From Congeria kusceri (taxonomy: Eukaryota > Mollusca > Bivalvia > Myida > Dreissenidae), in contig CM051026.1 in the NCBI GenBank assembly GCA_027627225.1, positions 3,801,701 to 3,865,700 of the forward strand: 64,000 bases of DNA, in the 5' to 3' direction. Shown here piece by piece: positions 23,039-34,562 of the stretch. A program made the position numbers and the translations under genes. The notes beneath the pieces are model-generated. The model was not told where the DNA came from and did no database searches. It worked only from the letters and a program-made list of their open reading frames with translations. Positions within the stretch are counted from its first letter, which is position 1; each line of letters opens with the position of its first letter.

Positions 23039-26000
23039 GTATTTTACAAAATAGGTTGCAATTTAGATTTATATTATTGTTAACAACACAAATTCTTATA
23101 AACTGTTGATATTGAAAGTCTTGGTAAGTCTAGCAATTGAGGAGTTATGACCATTGAATTATCTAAAATTAGCCTTTTAGTTTTAGCCGTTTCCAGTCTC
23201 TTATGTCAAACAATATTCATCATATCTTACCAAAAATATTTGGGGGCATAATATTTTAGTCAAGTAATAGAACAAAACATCACAGTCACTATGTAGTTAT
23301 GGCCCTTCATCTAAAATTTGCCTTTTTCGCGGTTTATGTTCTCTAAGTCTAACAGTTTTCATTCGATCCTCCCCTAACTTGATGAAACTGTATGTGATTA
23401 TTATGTCATAGCAAATTCGATGATCAAATTTACAAATTGTCCTAGAAACTGCTGAGTTACCGCCATTAGTTTATGTAAAATTGGTATTTTAGAAGTTTTC
23501 GCTCTTTGTGTCCAACAGTTTTCATCCAAACTTGTTAGGGGCATAACTGTTTTAAAAACAGCTCTTGTGCATATATTTTGTGTTCGCAGCGGCATACTTC
23601 CAGTAAAGAAACATATATTTATTGTAACAGATTTGAAATATAATTAATAATAAACTAAGAATCGTTTTGATTGATAGTTGTTTATTGGCCAATTTACAAC
23701 GATTTGCAATTCTGATGCGTAGGAATTAAATCACGAGGGTGTTAGCTTGAGTTGTTTAACAGCCACGCATCAGAACAGCAAAGGCTTGTTTATTGGACGA
23801 TAAATAACGATAATGCAATAATTATTTCGATTCTAACATGATCTGACAGATATATTTGCAGTTGTAATGAGAACTACATTGTACAATTATTGACTAGATG
23901 GCCATTGGACATGGTTTGATGTTTATTGGGTGAGCGCATGTTGACCGAGATCCATGATCGAGTATCACCTAGTTAACATCAGTCCAATGGCCATCTTGTC
24001 AACAAATGGTCTGTTATATAATATATGAATATTTAATAATTATAGTAAATATATTGAAATGTAAAGGATTAAAATATTCAATTAAGTCATTGAGTAACAC
24101 ATAATTATTGCTAAAATAAGCTTTTATTCAATCATATTTAAATGTTATTATACCGTTCATGTTTCAAGTACGTAAAGATAATAAGAACATAATTCAATAG
24201 TTATTTTATTATAAATTATTTCTATCGTTTTCAGACAGTGCGCCCAATTGAAGCTTATTTCGGAATCATTGCAAAAGCAGCCCACAAAAAAGCAACTGTC
24301 AGCACAGATTCAGACCATTCTTTCACAAATGAAGCACCTGTACAATAATTGGAAGGCCAGTGTTCATTCCCTGCAGGGTTCATACAATGAACATGAGCGA
24401 CACATGGTAGAAGATATGCGTTTAAAAATCAAATCCTTGTTTGTTGAATTTCAAAATAAACCAGTGAATGAAATACGTGAACATGAGCAAGAAGAACTGT
24501 GTCAGAAAATCAGTTCTATTTCAGTTGAATTTGATCAAAGCTCTGAAAAGGACTTGAAAGATAATCTGATAACTCTTCAATCTGATATTGACAAATGCAT
24601 CAGGCTTCATGATGAAATGAAACAACTCCATGACGCCCTACAACACATTTATGATAAGAACAGAAACGAATTGTTGTTTATTGCAAATAGAAAATGTCTT
24701 CAAAAAATACAACAGTTAGAAACATATCTTAAAGTCCAGACATTTACAGTGCAGGCGAACCCAGACCAAGTCTTCACTGTAAAGAGGAAGTCTGTATATA
24801 ATGGGAGAATATCAAGTGATTCATCAGCATGCAATATCAGTTGCATATGTGTTCTCCCTGATGGCCAGATTCTTGTTGTAGACTTCAGTAATAAGAAATT
24901 AAAGCTGCTGGACCAGCAGTACAGGGTGCTTACTCATTGTGATGTGTCTCCTTATCCATGGGACATATGTCATATAACACACGGTGAAGTTGCTGTTACT
25001 GTGAATGATGCTAACACACATGAGATCCAGTTTATCTCAGTCAACAATGGGCAGCTCATGAAGGGCAGGAAGCTTCAGTTACAACATCACTGTAGAGGCA
25101 TCGCCCACCACCAGGGGGAGCTGTATGTCATTGATCGTACTGCACTGTACAAGTACACACTGAGTGGGAAACTGGTCAGCATGTTGTATGAGGATACATC
25201 ACAAAGTCTGACAGGTTAGAATCATGGCGGGTTCATCCGGATATTATTAGAAATATGTATCATAAAGTAATTGTAAGACTGCATAGTTGTAGAATGTACA
25301 TGTGTCAGTTTAAGTTTACAACGGCACTTAAGAATGATTTTCAGTATTATTGATTTATATATATGAGTAATCATGTATTTTGACTGTCACTAAATGGCAA
25401 GTCTATAAATAGACACTGAGTGCTTTTCAATGACACACCTTGTGACCTATTGTTTAAACTTTGTGATTTGGAAATTACTATACATGTATAATTATTTTTA
25501 TAATTAACATTGCTTCATAACATTATATTCCATCAATAAACCTCAAATTGTTGTATTTGAAATTTGAGAAATTTCCTTATTTATGTTTATAAAATTATAA
25601 AATTAACCACAGTTACTGGCTTCTATAACTGGTGAAGAAGAACTAGATAGAAAAGTTCCAATCCCATTTGTTTTCAAACATGATTTTCTTGTAGTGAAAT
25701 GTTACAAACATAACTACAGTCACAATATTGTACGTGCACATGTATGAAATATGTCAGCTCGTGTCAATTTCACTAATATGTCAATATATTGTAATCATGT
25801 ATACACGTATAGGAAATCCATTATTACTGCATATAGTTACATCAGCTGACACATTCATGTGTACATGTTCACTGTACCGTGTAATTGTTTATGTCTGTGT
25901 AATTGTGGTAAATGCAATTCTAACTCACCAGTCAACGTGTCAGACTTTTAGGCAATAAACTGATACAGAACCTTCCTGTCACACTAAAATATTTATTATT

Positions 26001-26487
26001 ATTGGATTTTATGCCGATCTTTAAGATGCATAATTGTCTGTTTAACAACGCATTAATAATACGATGTCACTGCAGTTTGTGTATTAACATTATTAAACAT
26101 TTAAAGTAATTTAATATCTTGATGTGACTCTGTTTTGCAGTATGGAGCTGTGCTGTGAGTCCCACTGGGGATCGGTTATACATCCTCAACCGCTCCCAGT
26201 ACAAGCTCCTCACCCTGGCCAGGGATGGGTCAGTACTCTCTACATTGGAGGACCCTAAACTACGATACCCACTGGCTGTACATGTGACACCTGCAGGCCA
26301 GGTGTTGGTCTGTGGAGTGGGGTCCGAGACTATCATACAGGTGGACAGGGAGGGCAGGAAGAAGCTGGCCACTCTGGCTACACGCAGGGATGGATTGTGG
26401 GACCCATACTCAGTCTGCTACAACAGGCACACAGCCTCCATCATTGTGGGACAAGATGGCAACATCCTTGTGTTCAAAGTGCAATAG
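22704..26487 (+). CDS. TRIM-like B-box / coiled-coil / beta-propeller protein (three exons)
   Basis: Coding exons are 22704-23038, 24235-25214 and 26141-26487, totalling 1662 bases, or 553 residues plus stop. All introns are GT-AG, and the phases (2, then 1) restore an uninterrupted frame. Order of parts: two B-box zinc modules (residues about 20-114), a long helical coiled-coil region (about 115-270) and a C-terminal NHL/YncE-like beta-propeller (about 285-553). There is no RING finger, so ubiquitin-ligase activity is not predicted directly. Such RING-less TRIM relatives are numerous in bivalves, where they are discussed as scaffold or immune proteins. The start has an A at -3 and G at +4 and matches the typical MATFS-like beginning of the family as I remember it. 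No frameshift or stop is seen, so it is probably functional. Confidence 0.88.
23039..24234 (+). other. Intron 1 of the TRIM-like gene, containing two mobile repeats
   Basis: The intron runs from GTATTT to TATCGTTTTCAG. It contains a repeat related to 20462-20915 (about 23120-23572, ending AACAGCTCTTGTG) and a copy of the foldback element family (about 23660-24000). Together they make up most of the intron, so its length is largely due to insertions. Confidence 0.75.
23660..24000 (+). mobile_element. Foldback/MITE family copy 1 (intron 1)
   Basis: The element begins with TAGTTGTTTATTGGCCAATT and has internal mirrored arms: GCAATTCTGATGCGTAGGAA on one side and CCACGCATCAGAACAGCAAA on the other. 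It then has the family body ATTATTTCGATTCTAACATG followed by ATCTGACAGATA. A further inverted pair, GATGGCCATTGGAC and GTCCAATGGCCATC, closes the copy and is not seen in the other four copies. Confidence 0.7.
24235..25214 (+). CDS. TRIM-like gene, exon 2 (coiled coil and first propeller blades)
   Basis: The acceptor is TTTTCAG and the donor GACAG followed by GTTAGA. The first half encodes a charged, heptad-like helical region (KQLSAQIQTILSQMKHLYN through the ANRKCLQKIQQLETYL segment). It closes with a family-typical 'RKCL' element before the linker. From about residue 300 the propeller begins: ISCICVLPDGQILVVDF and NKKLKLLDQQYRV are a typical strand-turn-strand pattern. Codon 439 is split after its first base. 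Confidence 0.88.
25215..26140 (+). other. Intron 2 of the TRIM-like gene
   Basis: A 926-base GT-AG intron ending TGTTTTGCAG. AT-rich, with no recognisable repeat; nothing else is seen in it. Confidence 0.8.
26141..26487 (+). CDS. TRIM-like gene, exon 3 (terminal propeller blades)
   Basis: It encodes residues 439-553, with blade-like repeats: GDRLYILNRSQYKLLTLARD, VHVTPAGQVLVCGVG then ETIIQVDREGRKK, and ASIIVGQDGNILVFKV before the stop TAG at 26485-26487. Higher GC content than the flanks supports coding status. The penultimate VFKV fits a final Velcro-type strand, so the propeller looks complete. Confidence 0.88.
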
Positions 26488-27240
26488 CTTACTTTTACAT
26501 GTATCAGACATTTGTATAATAACAGATATGGTTATCTTAAAATGACCTTATGTATTTATATTGAAACTTATGTATTGTGTAATGTATTATTTTTCAAATT
26601 TATGTATTGTGTACTGTGTTATGTGTCAAAACACAATTGTGGTTTAGGATCTACAATATGTTTGTATAAACAATATTTTTATCCGAAAATGACAGTGTAT
26701 TTTTAGACATTGGAACCGATATTCTACCGTCTGTGTCTTACATAAATGCTATTGCATTTTACATAACTTAACAAATTAACATATACTGTATGCCAAACGA
26801 CAAAGACTATTGTAGTTTGAAGTTAATGTTTGTACATAAATATACATGTACATGACACTTGCTATTTTTAGACATACTGACATTTCTACGTACATGTTAC
26901 AAATGTATTTGATCAATTACTTGAAAACATGACACTAATGTTATATAAATACTTTTATTTGAAATCTGAAGAGTTTGTTAAAATTTTCTCCAGTAAAAAG
27001 ACATTGATCTTTTGAGTATTGTTTACTGCAAAGATAGAAAATGAATATATAATGTGAAATTGGTTAATTTCATTATGTTTAATGCTGATAATGATTTAGC
27101 ATTGTTTATTTTTACATCGATACTTGTGCTTGCAGTTAAATAGATAGTTTAATAGATGACTAAATAGATAATCATTAAACATCTAGAATGACTTGTAGTC
27201 TTTTATCAGATACTTAGCTATGATTTTCTGTTGTTTTTTG
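26488..27240 (+). other. 3-prime UTR and spacer after the TRIM-like gene
   Basis: AT-rich sequence with no exon. I did not find a canonical AATAAA close behind the stop; variants such as ATAAAC occur near 26664. The transcript end cannot be placed from sequence alone. Confidence 0.4.
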
Positions 27241-29450
27241 TGTGCAGTAATTGTGGTACAAACTACTTGGGTCAAAGTGAGTGCTGCCCTGACTGAGCTA
27301 ACAGTTTAAGAGCAATCTGTTGAACAGTATCTTTATAACTCATAGTTTAATATTGTTTGTTTCCAACTGTCTGTTGAGAGTTTAGTCTATCCGTCTCAAA
27401 AAACATTTCTACATCAATGACCAGGTTGAACTAGAAATAATAGACACTTTATCGAACAATTTATCCACCATCTTTATGGAAAGTTTTCAACACCAAGTGC
27501 TCAGAACGCAGAAAGTAAGGTTGTGAAATAGATTTTGAAGGCAAACGTAAAACAAAGATCGACGTGGCACTCAACGGATGGAGCACATACTTCTAGAAAC
27601 TGTACTCGTTTACAAAGAACCCTGAGTTTGACGCCAACAACAAACAGTTTGTAGATGGATATGTAACATCAAGCAAAATCATCCCGACCGAGAGCTTTCC
27701 TACGAAACAGGCAACAGAGGACTGCAAAGGCTGTTCAAAGGTCACCAGATGAACAAAGGTGCCACCGTCACCTACGAGCACCCGAAGTATGGTGACCTCA
27801 AATTGACATCTCTTCTGTATGCTGTTTAATTCGATGTCCAATGAAAAAATGCCTGCCAGTTTCAAGCATGACCTTACAGAGGAAAGGGAGAAACACTTGA
27901 CAAACTCTTCTTAATGTCACAGAGCCATATTGCTTCAACCAGTGATATCAAATTTGTTTGCAAAGCTAATTTTTCTACCATCAAGAACACACCAGCTCTG
28001 TCCAAGTTCAAAAACCTGTGGTATGGATTCCAGAAGAAGAGCTGCAAAATTGTCTCGTGTTTGCTTTAAGTAGCCCATGATTTCTGCTGTGAACGAGGAA
28101 GCAGTCTGCACATATCATGATGCACAGTCTGCACTCATTAAAGTATGGACAAATGGGCTCGTGTATAAATTGAATCACATCTGAATTAACGATACAATGC
28201 TGAGAATTATATCAGACTTAGCACAAGCGGTGTCTTCTCACGTGGATGCGTGTCAGAGCCCATCCCAATCCAGCAGGGTACCAGACATCTCAAGGAAAAT
28301 ACCCCTTACGACAGACAACACAAAGCAGCCAATTGGAGGTACGCTCCTGTCCCTGATACGCAGCATCCGGAAGAAACGGTAAAACTTAACATTTCTGCAA
28401 AGCTCTTTACCATAGCTCGGACACATTGACCTGACACTCATGAACTCTATTAGCATCAATTACGCGCTTCAATTGTTACCTGTATTTATACTCGGTTGTG
28501 TTGCTGCGCATGTTTCACGTGTTTAATGATGCCATAACTGTATTTTCAATAAAATACTCTTTCATCAATTTAACTTGATTCCAATACAGAAACTAAGTAT
28601 TCCTGGTAACGGATTAGTAATATAGTGATGTACAAAGGTCAGTGCCAGGTTTAAGTGTCCGAACAATCACCACTTTTCTTCCCAAAACACTTTAGGATGC
28701 AAGCTATGTGACACGATCACCAATGCAGAGATGCAGCAGTTAGAAATAGCCATCACTACTGCCTGGAACATGTTCAAGATCTGCCCCACCTTTCTGGCGT
28801 CGACACGGTTACCTCTATGATGGGAATGACGTCTATTGAAGTACCTCCAAAAACAAATTTTTCGGGGAACACTATACCCTTTTCCTTCAAATGAGCCTTG
28901 CCACATCCTGTTCACATACCGACTGTCAGAGCTGTGCGAACACCGGAACCTGGGCTTCATACCAGATATCATGGTGATAACTTAACACATATCAGCTACA
29001 ACATTACATGACAAACTTTAAAAATTAAAGGGGCATTTCCAACAAAAGCAACATGGAAGTCAATGGGGAAGGACAATGGTGCAATCGACTAGAAAAAGAC
29101 AGGGACTTTCTCTTCAAAAAGCCTCGCTGCAGCCACCATATGAAAGTTCACAAGGATCTGCCCAGACAGCCTCAAACTCATGAAGTTCCTGCCCTGCTTG
29201 TGTCGCAAGAGACCATCAATCCAATCAGCCCGTCACATATGCAAATTGTTCACAACAAGTGCAGCAAACTGGAACACATTCAAATCCACTTTCCTGGATC
29301 TAACGCACTATCCCAGCTGCCATATTCTTCGACAAAGTCTGTTTACTTAGCTTACCACTGAGTGAAGTCCTACGACAGGCTCCACATGAAGAACTGATGT
29401 CACATCTCCTCGGCATGGTTGACGCTACATCATCTCGGTAGAACACAATT
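27240..29450 (+). pseudogene. Decayed coding-like region, unidentified
   Basis: The DNA here is less AT-rich than its flanks and breaks into open pieces in changing forward frames. Pieces include 27600-27752 (NPEFDANNKQFVDGYV), 27835-27915 (MPASFKHDLTEEREK), 28197-28382 (ending LLSLIRSIRKKR), 28700-28820 (EMQQLEIAITTAWNMF) and 29053-29361, plus an overlapping frame up to about 29442 with FFDKVCLLSLPLSEVLRQAP. Stops and frame changes separate them and few splice signals fit. It is therefore more like a retrocopy or transposon gene in decay than a spliced gene. An AATAAA lies downstream at 29877. I do not recognise the family. Coding origin is an inference from composition and residue mix. Confidence 0.35.
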
Positions 29451-29990
29451 GATCACGTGTAAAGAATTATAATAGCTGAGAATTGTTGCAGTGATTCGAC
29501 ATCTTTAAGGATGCAATGTTGCTGATTTATTAGTGTATTTAATTTCTGCGTTGTCATTGTGACCGTGAATATAGCGAAAACTTTATAACTTAAATAACCC
29601 ATATTAGCTTTATGATTCATATTATATTAAATTCATTGTATATTTGCCTTTTCTCATGTTTTTTTTTATGCATGTTTGTACATTTCATTTCATATGAATT
29701 TTCTACTCTGTATGTTTATCTTATATAAATTTAATCACTTATGTAATATGCCTTGTTGACGTCGTTATGTGATTATTGTTCTATTGTTATTTTTAACATT
29801 TGATTTCTGTTTAAAAATGTTTTCTAAATTAAAAATATTTTATAACACAAGCCACAAACCTTATATTTTGAATGTGAATAAATTTTGATTTTTTCACCTT
29901 TGTCTTTGATGTTATTCACAAACATTGAAAACACGTATATGTGCTTACTGCGATATTGTTCTATGACAACGTATTAATATTCAGATAATG
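29450..29990. other. AT-rich spacer with AATAAA
   Basis: No gene seen. An AATAAA followed by T-rich sequence lies at 29877-29882 and could end a transcript of the preceding decayed region. Confidence 0.35.
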
Positions 29991-30036
29991 ATTACATTAA
30001 AGTGATCTGTTCACAGATTGACGAATTGACAATTGT

Positions 30037-30776
30037 ACGCTCGACTATTCGAAGAATAGGTGAGCATTCCTACTACCCCTGCCGTTGCCGTTTGCGTCTG
30101 AATTTGGCTTAAGTTTTTATTCAAAGATCTTGTAACTTCAAAACTACACAAGTAATTTATTTGAAACTTGGAATAAACCTTCGTTATTAACTCCAGTATC
30201 AAGGGCAACATTCCCCATAAATCTGTTTTGTATTGTGACAGAATTATGCCCCTTATTCACATAGATTTTTTGGTTAAAGTTTATATTCAAAAGTTTTGTA
30301 ACTTCAAAACTACAGAAGTTATTCACTTGAAACTTGAGATATACCTTTGTCATTAATTCCAGTGTCAGGGGCAACATTCCCTATAACTCTGTTTTGTATT
30401 TTGACAGAGTTATGCCCCTTTTTCCCATAGATTTTCTGGTTAAAGTTTATATTCAACAATTTGTAACTGCAGAACTACATAGGTTATCAACTCCAGTGTC
30501 AGGAGCAACGTTCCATATAACTGTTTTGTATTATGACAGAGTTATGCCCACTTTCACTTAGATTTTCTGGTTAAAGTTTATATTTAAAACACTTATAATT
30601 TCAAAACTACATAAGTTATTAACTACACAAGGTTGAAACTTGGAATAATTTGATGAAATAATTGCCATAACTCAGTTTTGTATTTCAACAAATGTATGCC
30701 CCTTCCACTTTCCGAAATATGTATCAACTGAAATACTTTGAATAGTCGAGTGCGCTGTCCTCTGACAGCTCTTGTT
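30037..30776. repeat. Repeat nested inside the 29998-31239 transposon
   Basis: It opens ACGCTCGACTATTCGAAGAA and has the near-mirror TTTGAATAGTCGAGTGCGCT at the right, followed by GACAGCTCTTGTT. Inside are four degenerate units around 'TTGTAACTTCAAAACTACA' and 'GACAGAGTTATGCCCC'. The uninterrupted copy at 57 kb lacks it (there ATTGACAATTTTCCAACTTA is continuous when read on the reverse strand). The right-end motif recurs at 61850-61870. Confidence 0.75.
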
Positions 30777-31021
30777 CAACTTTTTGCCACTGATTCCAAA
30801 GAGAAAAATGTCTACAGCAAAATAACACTACGGACCTAGAAGTATACTGTAAAAACTGTTTTAGTTTATGAGTAATCATCAGTTGAAATTGATAAAAAAA
30901 TATTATGTGTTAGTAATGCTTAACGATGGAATAATTGGGAGTGATTCTGTTAATTTCGTTGAAATTGTTGACAACACGTGGAACACTTACATAAACTAAA
31001 TAATGCAGGGCAAAATATAGA

Positions 31022-31096
31022 AGTCGGAGTGGCTGAGTAGTTAAGGCGATAGTCTTTTGATCCTGAAGTCCTGGGTTCGAACCCATGTGTGGGGTC
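31022..31096 (+). other. tRNA-like segment inside the transposon
   Basis: The segment has TGGCTGAGTAGTTAAGGCG, resembling a box A of a serine- or leucine-type tRNA, and GGGTTCGAACCC, an excellent box B with T-loop. The acceptor arms do not pair well and no proper variable arm is seen, so it is not a working tRNA gene. It occupies the same place in the 57-kb copy, so it is part of the element, possibly an old SINE carried along. Confidence 0.55.
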
Positions 31097-31249
31097 AAAT
31101 TTTTCGTTTCTTTTTTTTTTCTAAATACTTTTCTTGTTATTATACTTGAACTTTTTAGTTCCAATGCTTAAATCTGTCAAGGTAAGACAGTTAATTGCAG
31201 ACTTCAAGAAATGCGAAAATCTGTGAACAAGTCCCTTTAATTACATGCA

Positions 31250-31790
31250 GTAGCATATAGTCGAAATGACTTAGCCTGTAAAGTATGGACTAAAAGTTGA
31301 CTCAATTCAAATTTTCAACATATTTCTGATTATATGAAACAACAAATAAAAATATGATGCACATGCAAGTTTGCCACATGAAATGTCACAGAAATAAGTA
31401 TTTTCGTATAGCTCTGTGTCCATCATTATATGTTATAATATAATCATATATTTATTGCTAAGGTAAATTCACTATCTTTCATTCCCAAGCATAAATACAA
31501 AATGCCATTTTTTTCCAGACCACATTGCAAATGTTCAGAAAACGCAACATGTGTGTGTGTTCATCAATAAGTGTACTCGGCCAATACACCATCTTTGAAC
31601 CTGTGCAGTGTAATACGCAATTTACTGGTAATCAGTGCAGACAGAAACACAACCATACGTATATGAATTGGCATTTTAGGCAATGTTCTTACAGATGTGG
31701 AATATAACGATCATTGTAAAATCATTTTATTGCACCGTGGTCTAGTTTGCGCTTACTTAGTTATCCGATCTTTAAGGCCCTATGTTAATA
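31250..31790. other. AT-rich spacer
   Basis: Nothing convincing is seen. A 60-codon frame at 31525-31707 contains several cysteines (FRKRNMCVCSSIS, QCNTQFTGNQC) that loosely recall an EGF repeat and follows TTTTTTTCCAG. I do not regard it as established. Confidence 0.3.
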
Positions 31791-31794
31791 TATT

Positions 31795-32310
31795 GTTTTT
31801 TGTCGAACCCGCCTGAGGTCAGCTCGACTTCGTTGTCACAATGGCGGTTTGGTGTATGTGCGTACGTGCGTCCGCCCATCGGATCTCGGACTGTAACTTC
31901 CTCATTCATCTGACAATTTTAAAAGACTTGCCACAAATGTTCACCATGTAAAGACGGGGTGTGGCGTGCAAGACCTGTGTCCCTTGTTCAAAGGTCAAGG
32001 TCACACTTAAAGGTCAAATGTCAAATATTGGTGTAATACAGCTTGTCTGGACTGTAACTTCATCATTCATCATTTTAAAATAACTTTCCACAAATGTTCA
32101 CCATGTGGAGATGGCGCATCGGACGCAAGACATGTTTCCCTAGCTCAGAGGTCAAGGTCATACTTAGAGGTCAATGGAGATCTAATTGTTAGAAAATGAG
32201 ATTTCAAAATAATTTCAATACCTGTTGCTTTCTTGACAATGGGCATCTAGTTTATTTTAGAGAACAAATGATGGGTTATGTTTTTTGCAGTTTGAGTATA
32301 TAACAAGGGG
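31795..32310. repeat. GGTCA-type dispersed repeat
   Basis: It opens GTCGAACCCGCCTGAGGTCA, then CACAATGGCGGTTTGG, and has two internal units around 'TCATTCATCTGACAATTTTA', 'CACAAATGTTCACCATGT' and 'AGGTCAAGGTCACACTTA'. Two units are about 150 bp apart. No coding content. Confidence 0.6.
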
Positions 32311-32329
32311 GCCTTTGATGAAGTGAAAT

Positions 32330-32520
32330 AAAACCAGGTGTTCTTATGATAGAAAGTGTATTGAAACATGATACTTGCTGATAAACAACCCTTTGTCATT
32401 CTGATGCATGGCTATTAAACAACTCCGGTGGTTGAATTCCTACGCATAAGAACTCCAAATCGTTGTTTATTGGCCAATAAACAACGATAAATAAAAAATT
32501 ATTTCTTAAGTGCCAAATAA
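32330..32520 (-). mobile_element. Foldback/MITE family copy 2 (partial)
   Basis: Reverse-strand copy. CTTTGTCATTCTGATGCATG and TACGCATAAGAACTCCAAAT are the two mirrored arms, and CGTTGTTTATTGGCCAATAA closes the foldback end, followed by AAAATTATTTCTTA as in the copies at 55 and 56 kb. The body on the other side is diverged or missing. Confidence 0.65.
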
Positions 32521-33081
32521 AAAAAATCAAAATAATATGATTTTCCTTTTGCATGAATATTTAAAAAATGTATAAAACGTGTGTAAGTTTAAGAATTAAC
32601 AATTTTTTGAAAATTGCATGAAATTTAGACACCTGTGAAATTAATGATTTTACAGTATTTTATTGTTTGTTTTGGTTTTAGTCATGTCTATTCGTTTATA
32701 TATTCATAAAAATGTTGAATGAGTTAATTGATAGTTTTTAATGAAAATACAATTTCAACCAGTCCACTTATAGCAAGAATTTGATAAGGTGTTATAATTG
32801 GTTGCCCATATTAATATACAGAACAGAACATAATTGTTTATTTGTAAATAAAGGCCTCCGACCCAAAATGCATAGCATTAATACAGTAACAGTAGTGTAT
32901 TATGAGTTGTTCAAGAGTTTTGAATCACATGCATCAAATGGTATATATAAAGTGATAATTTTTCTTCAAAATATCAGAATCCTGAGAAGACATTAGTACA
33001 TAGCAATCTTGAAGATCAGTTACATGTGAATACCAGTTCAACAAATATGAATTTCTAACATCATCATATTTAAATAAAAAT

Positions 33082-33388
33082 TGCCGGGCTCGGCAAGCTC
33101 AGTTGGTAGAGCGCTGGACTGTCAATCCTGGGATCGTGAGTTCAAACCCCAGCACGGCCACATAACTGGTGTGGGGATTGGTCATGAAATTATTCCTACG
33201 GCCATTCTTCCCCTACCTCGGATTCAAGTACGGCATTTGTCAGTTAATGAGATAGGTGTGTACCCTTAGTACTCGTAAACCACTAAGATCAGCTAAGCTT
33301 GCCCAGGAAAAGTGTGAGTAGGTTAACTGACCGCCGTGATATAACTGAAATACTGTTAAAAATGGCGGCAAATCCAAACCAACCAACC
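33082..33388 (+). mobile_element. tRNA-derived SINE (tRNA-Asp-like head)
   Basis: The head (33082-33160) has AAGCTCAGTTGGTAGAGCG as box A, an anticodon loop CTGTCAA with GTC (Asp), and GAGTTCAAACCCC as box B. The body contains CCCTACCTCGGATTCAAGTA, TTGCCCAGGAAAAGTGTGA and CTGAAATACTGTTAAAAATG, and the tail is a short AACC repeat. I recognise this body-and-tail plan from SINEs common in bivalves. It is copied by RNA polymerase III transcription and LINE machinery supplied in trans. Confidence 0.82.
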
Positions 33389-33389
33389 A

Positions 33390-34560
33390 TATTGAAAACA
33401 CAGAAAAAAGGCGTGAAATTCACTATCGATAACATAGATATTGTGATTCTGTTGACAAAAATTACAGATACGATTTTATTGGATATTCCACAGCACTCTG
33501 CTGTGTCAAACGCAATACCTCATCTCAATATTCGGTACTTAAGCGACCGGCTATTGCCACAATCATAAACTGATGTACTTAGCATCATGCTACCTCTTTT
33601 TAAAACGTTCATTGGAACATCATGTGTGAAATATTTTTAAAAGTGGACTATGGTCTGAACCTTTAAATCAGTGTTTTGAAATAATAAGAAGAACTTATAT
33701 TTGACTCTTGTAAGGTCTTTAAAATGTCTTAAAAGTCTCTAAATCTGAATGAGCATTTAACAGTTTGAACTAGAATAAGCTAGTCATATGACTAGGAATA
33801 TGTATGCCTTGTTTATTGTAGTCCTATGTGTTGAAGATCAAGTTATTGACACAGACCATCATCATGCAGGATCTTGTGATGTTACCGTAACCAGTAGGAC
33901 GTTTATTGCAACATTATCGAGTTTGTTTCCTGGGTAGAACCAGTACTTGTTTCCTGAGGAAAATATATATTTTACTAACGCAACCACATGTGTACATGGA
34001 TAGTGTATTGTTTAGGCCTAGACATAATGTGTGTTATGTCTATAATAATTAGATGGTTAGGCCTGGACTTCGTGGACTTGCAGACTGAATGTGACAGCAG
34101 TGCTCATGTGATCGAGGGATTGAAACTGCGTGTTGGAAAGTGCTTCATGCAGCTTCTGCACATCCAAGCTCGCAGCGCCTGGTGAACCATTGTTGACAGA
34201 ACAACACTGTGAAGACTTGTTGGGTTATGGTATGTTTACATATATGGGTAAATTATGTTTAATATTTCTGTTTATTTTCGAAACATTTGATTGAATAGAA
34301 AATAAAAATACATGTACCAGAATATTATAAACTGGATAGAACATTGTGTTAAATGCTTGATCACAGTCTTAACTGATAAATCAGATCTTAGCTATTTATT
34401 TTGACTTGATCGTATGGATATCTGAGGTCTGTGAATGTACCTTTGAGTAGGAACCAGTACTTGATGTCTTGGAGAAAACGAACATACATCCTGTAACTAG
34501 ACTGAACTCCTGTTCACAAGATAGACACCACACTCATTTCATCTCAATGCCTGCATAATA
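33390..34560. other. Mostly non-genic; one weak exon candidate
   Basis: 34066-34185 reads LDFVDLQTECDSSAHVIEGL and KCFMQLLHIQARSAW to a stop, with lower AT content than its flanks. Upstream ATGGTTAG could serve as an acceptor, but the frame ends in TGA without a clear gene model. The rest is AT-rich and featureless. Confidence 0.3.
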
Positions 34561-34562
34561 TT

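Larger units (their letters stand above)
29998..31239. mobile_element. TIR transposon carrying a nested repeat and a tRNA-like segment
   Basis: The left end TAAAGTGATCTGTTCACAGA and the reverse complement of the right end, TAAAGGGACTTGTTCACAGA, are terminal inverted repeats. ATTACAT flanks both sides exactly (29991-29997 and 31240-31246), a 7-bp target duplication. About 740 bases (30037-30776) are a second repeat inserted near the left end. Without it the element is about 500 bp, matching the reverse-strand copy at 57048-57539. No transposase frame is visible. Confidence 0.82.

Noticed and set aside
31525..31707. EGF-like exon with several cysteines
   Set aside because: The cysteine spacing does not fit an EGF repeat well and no donor closes the frame. 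It is noted only in the spacer entry.
33082..33160. Functional tRNA-Asp gene
   Set aside because: Acceptor arms mismatch and a SINE body with tail follows directly.
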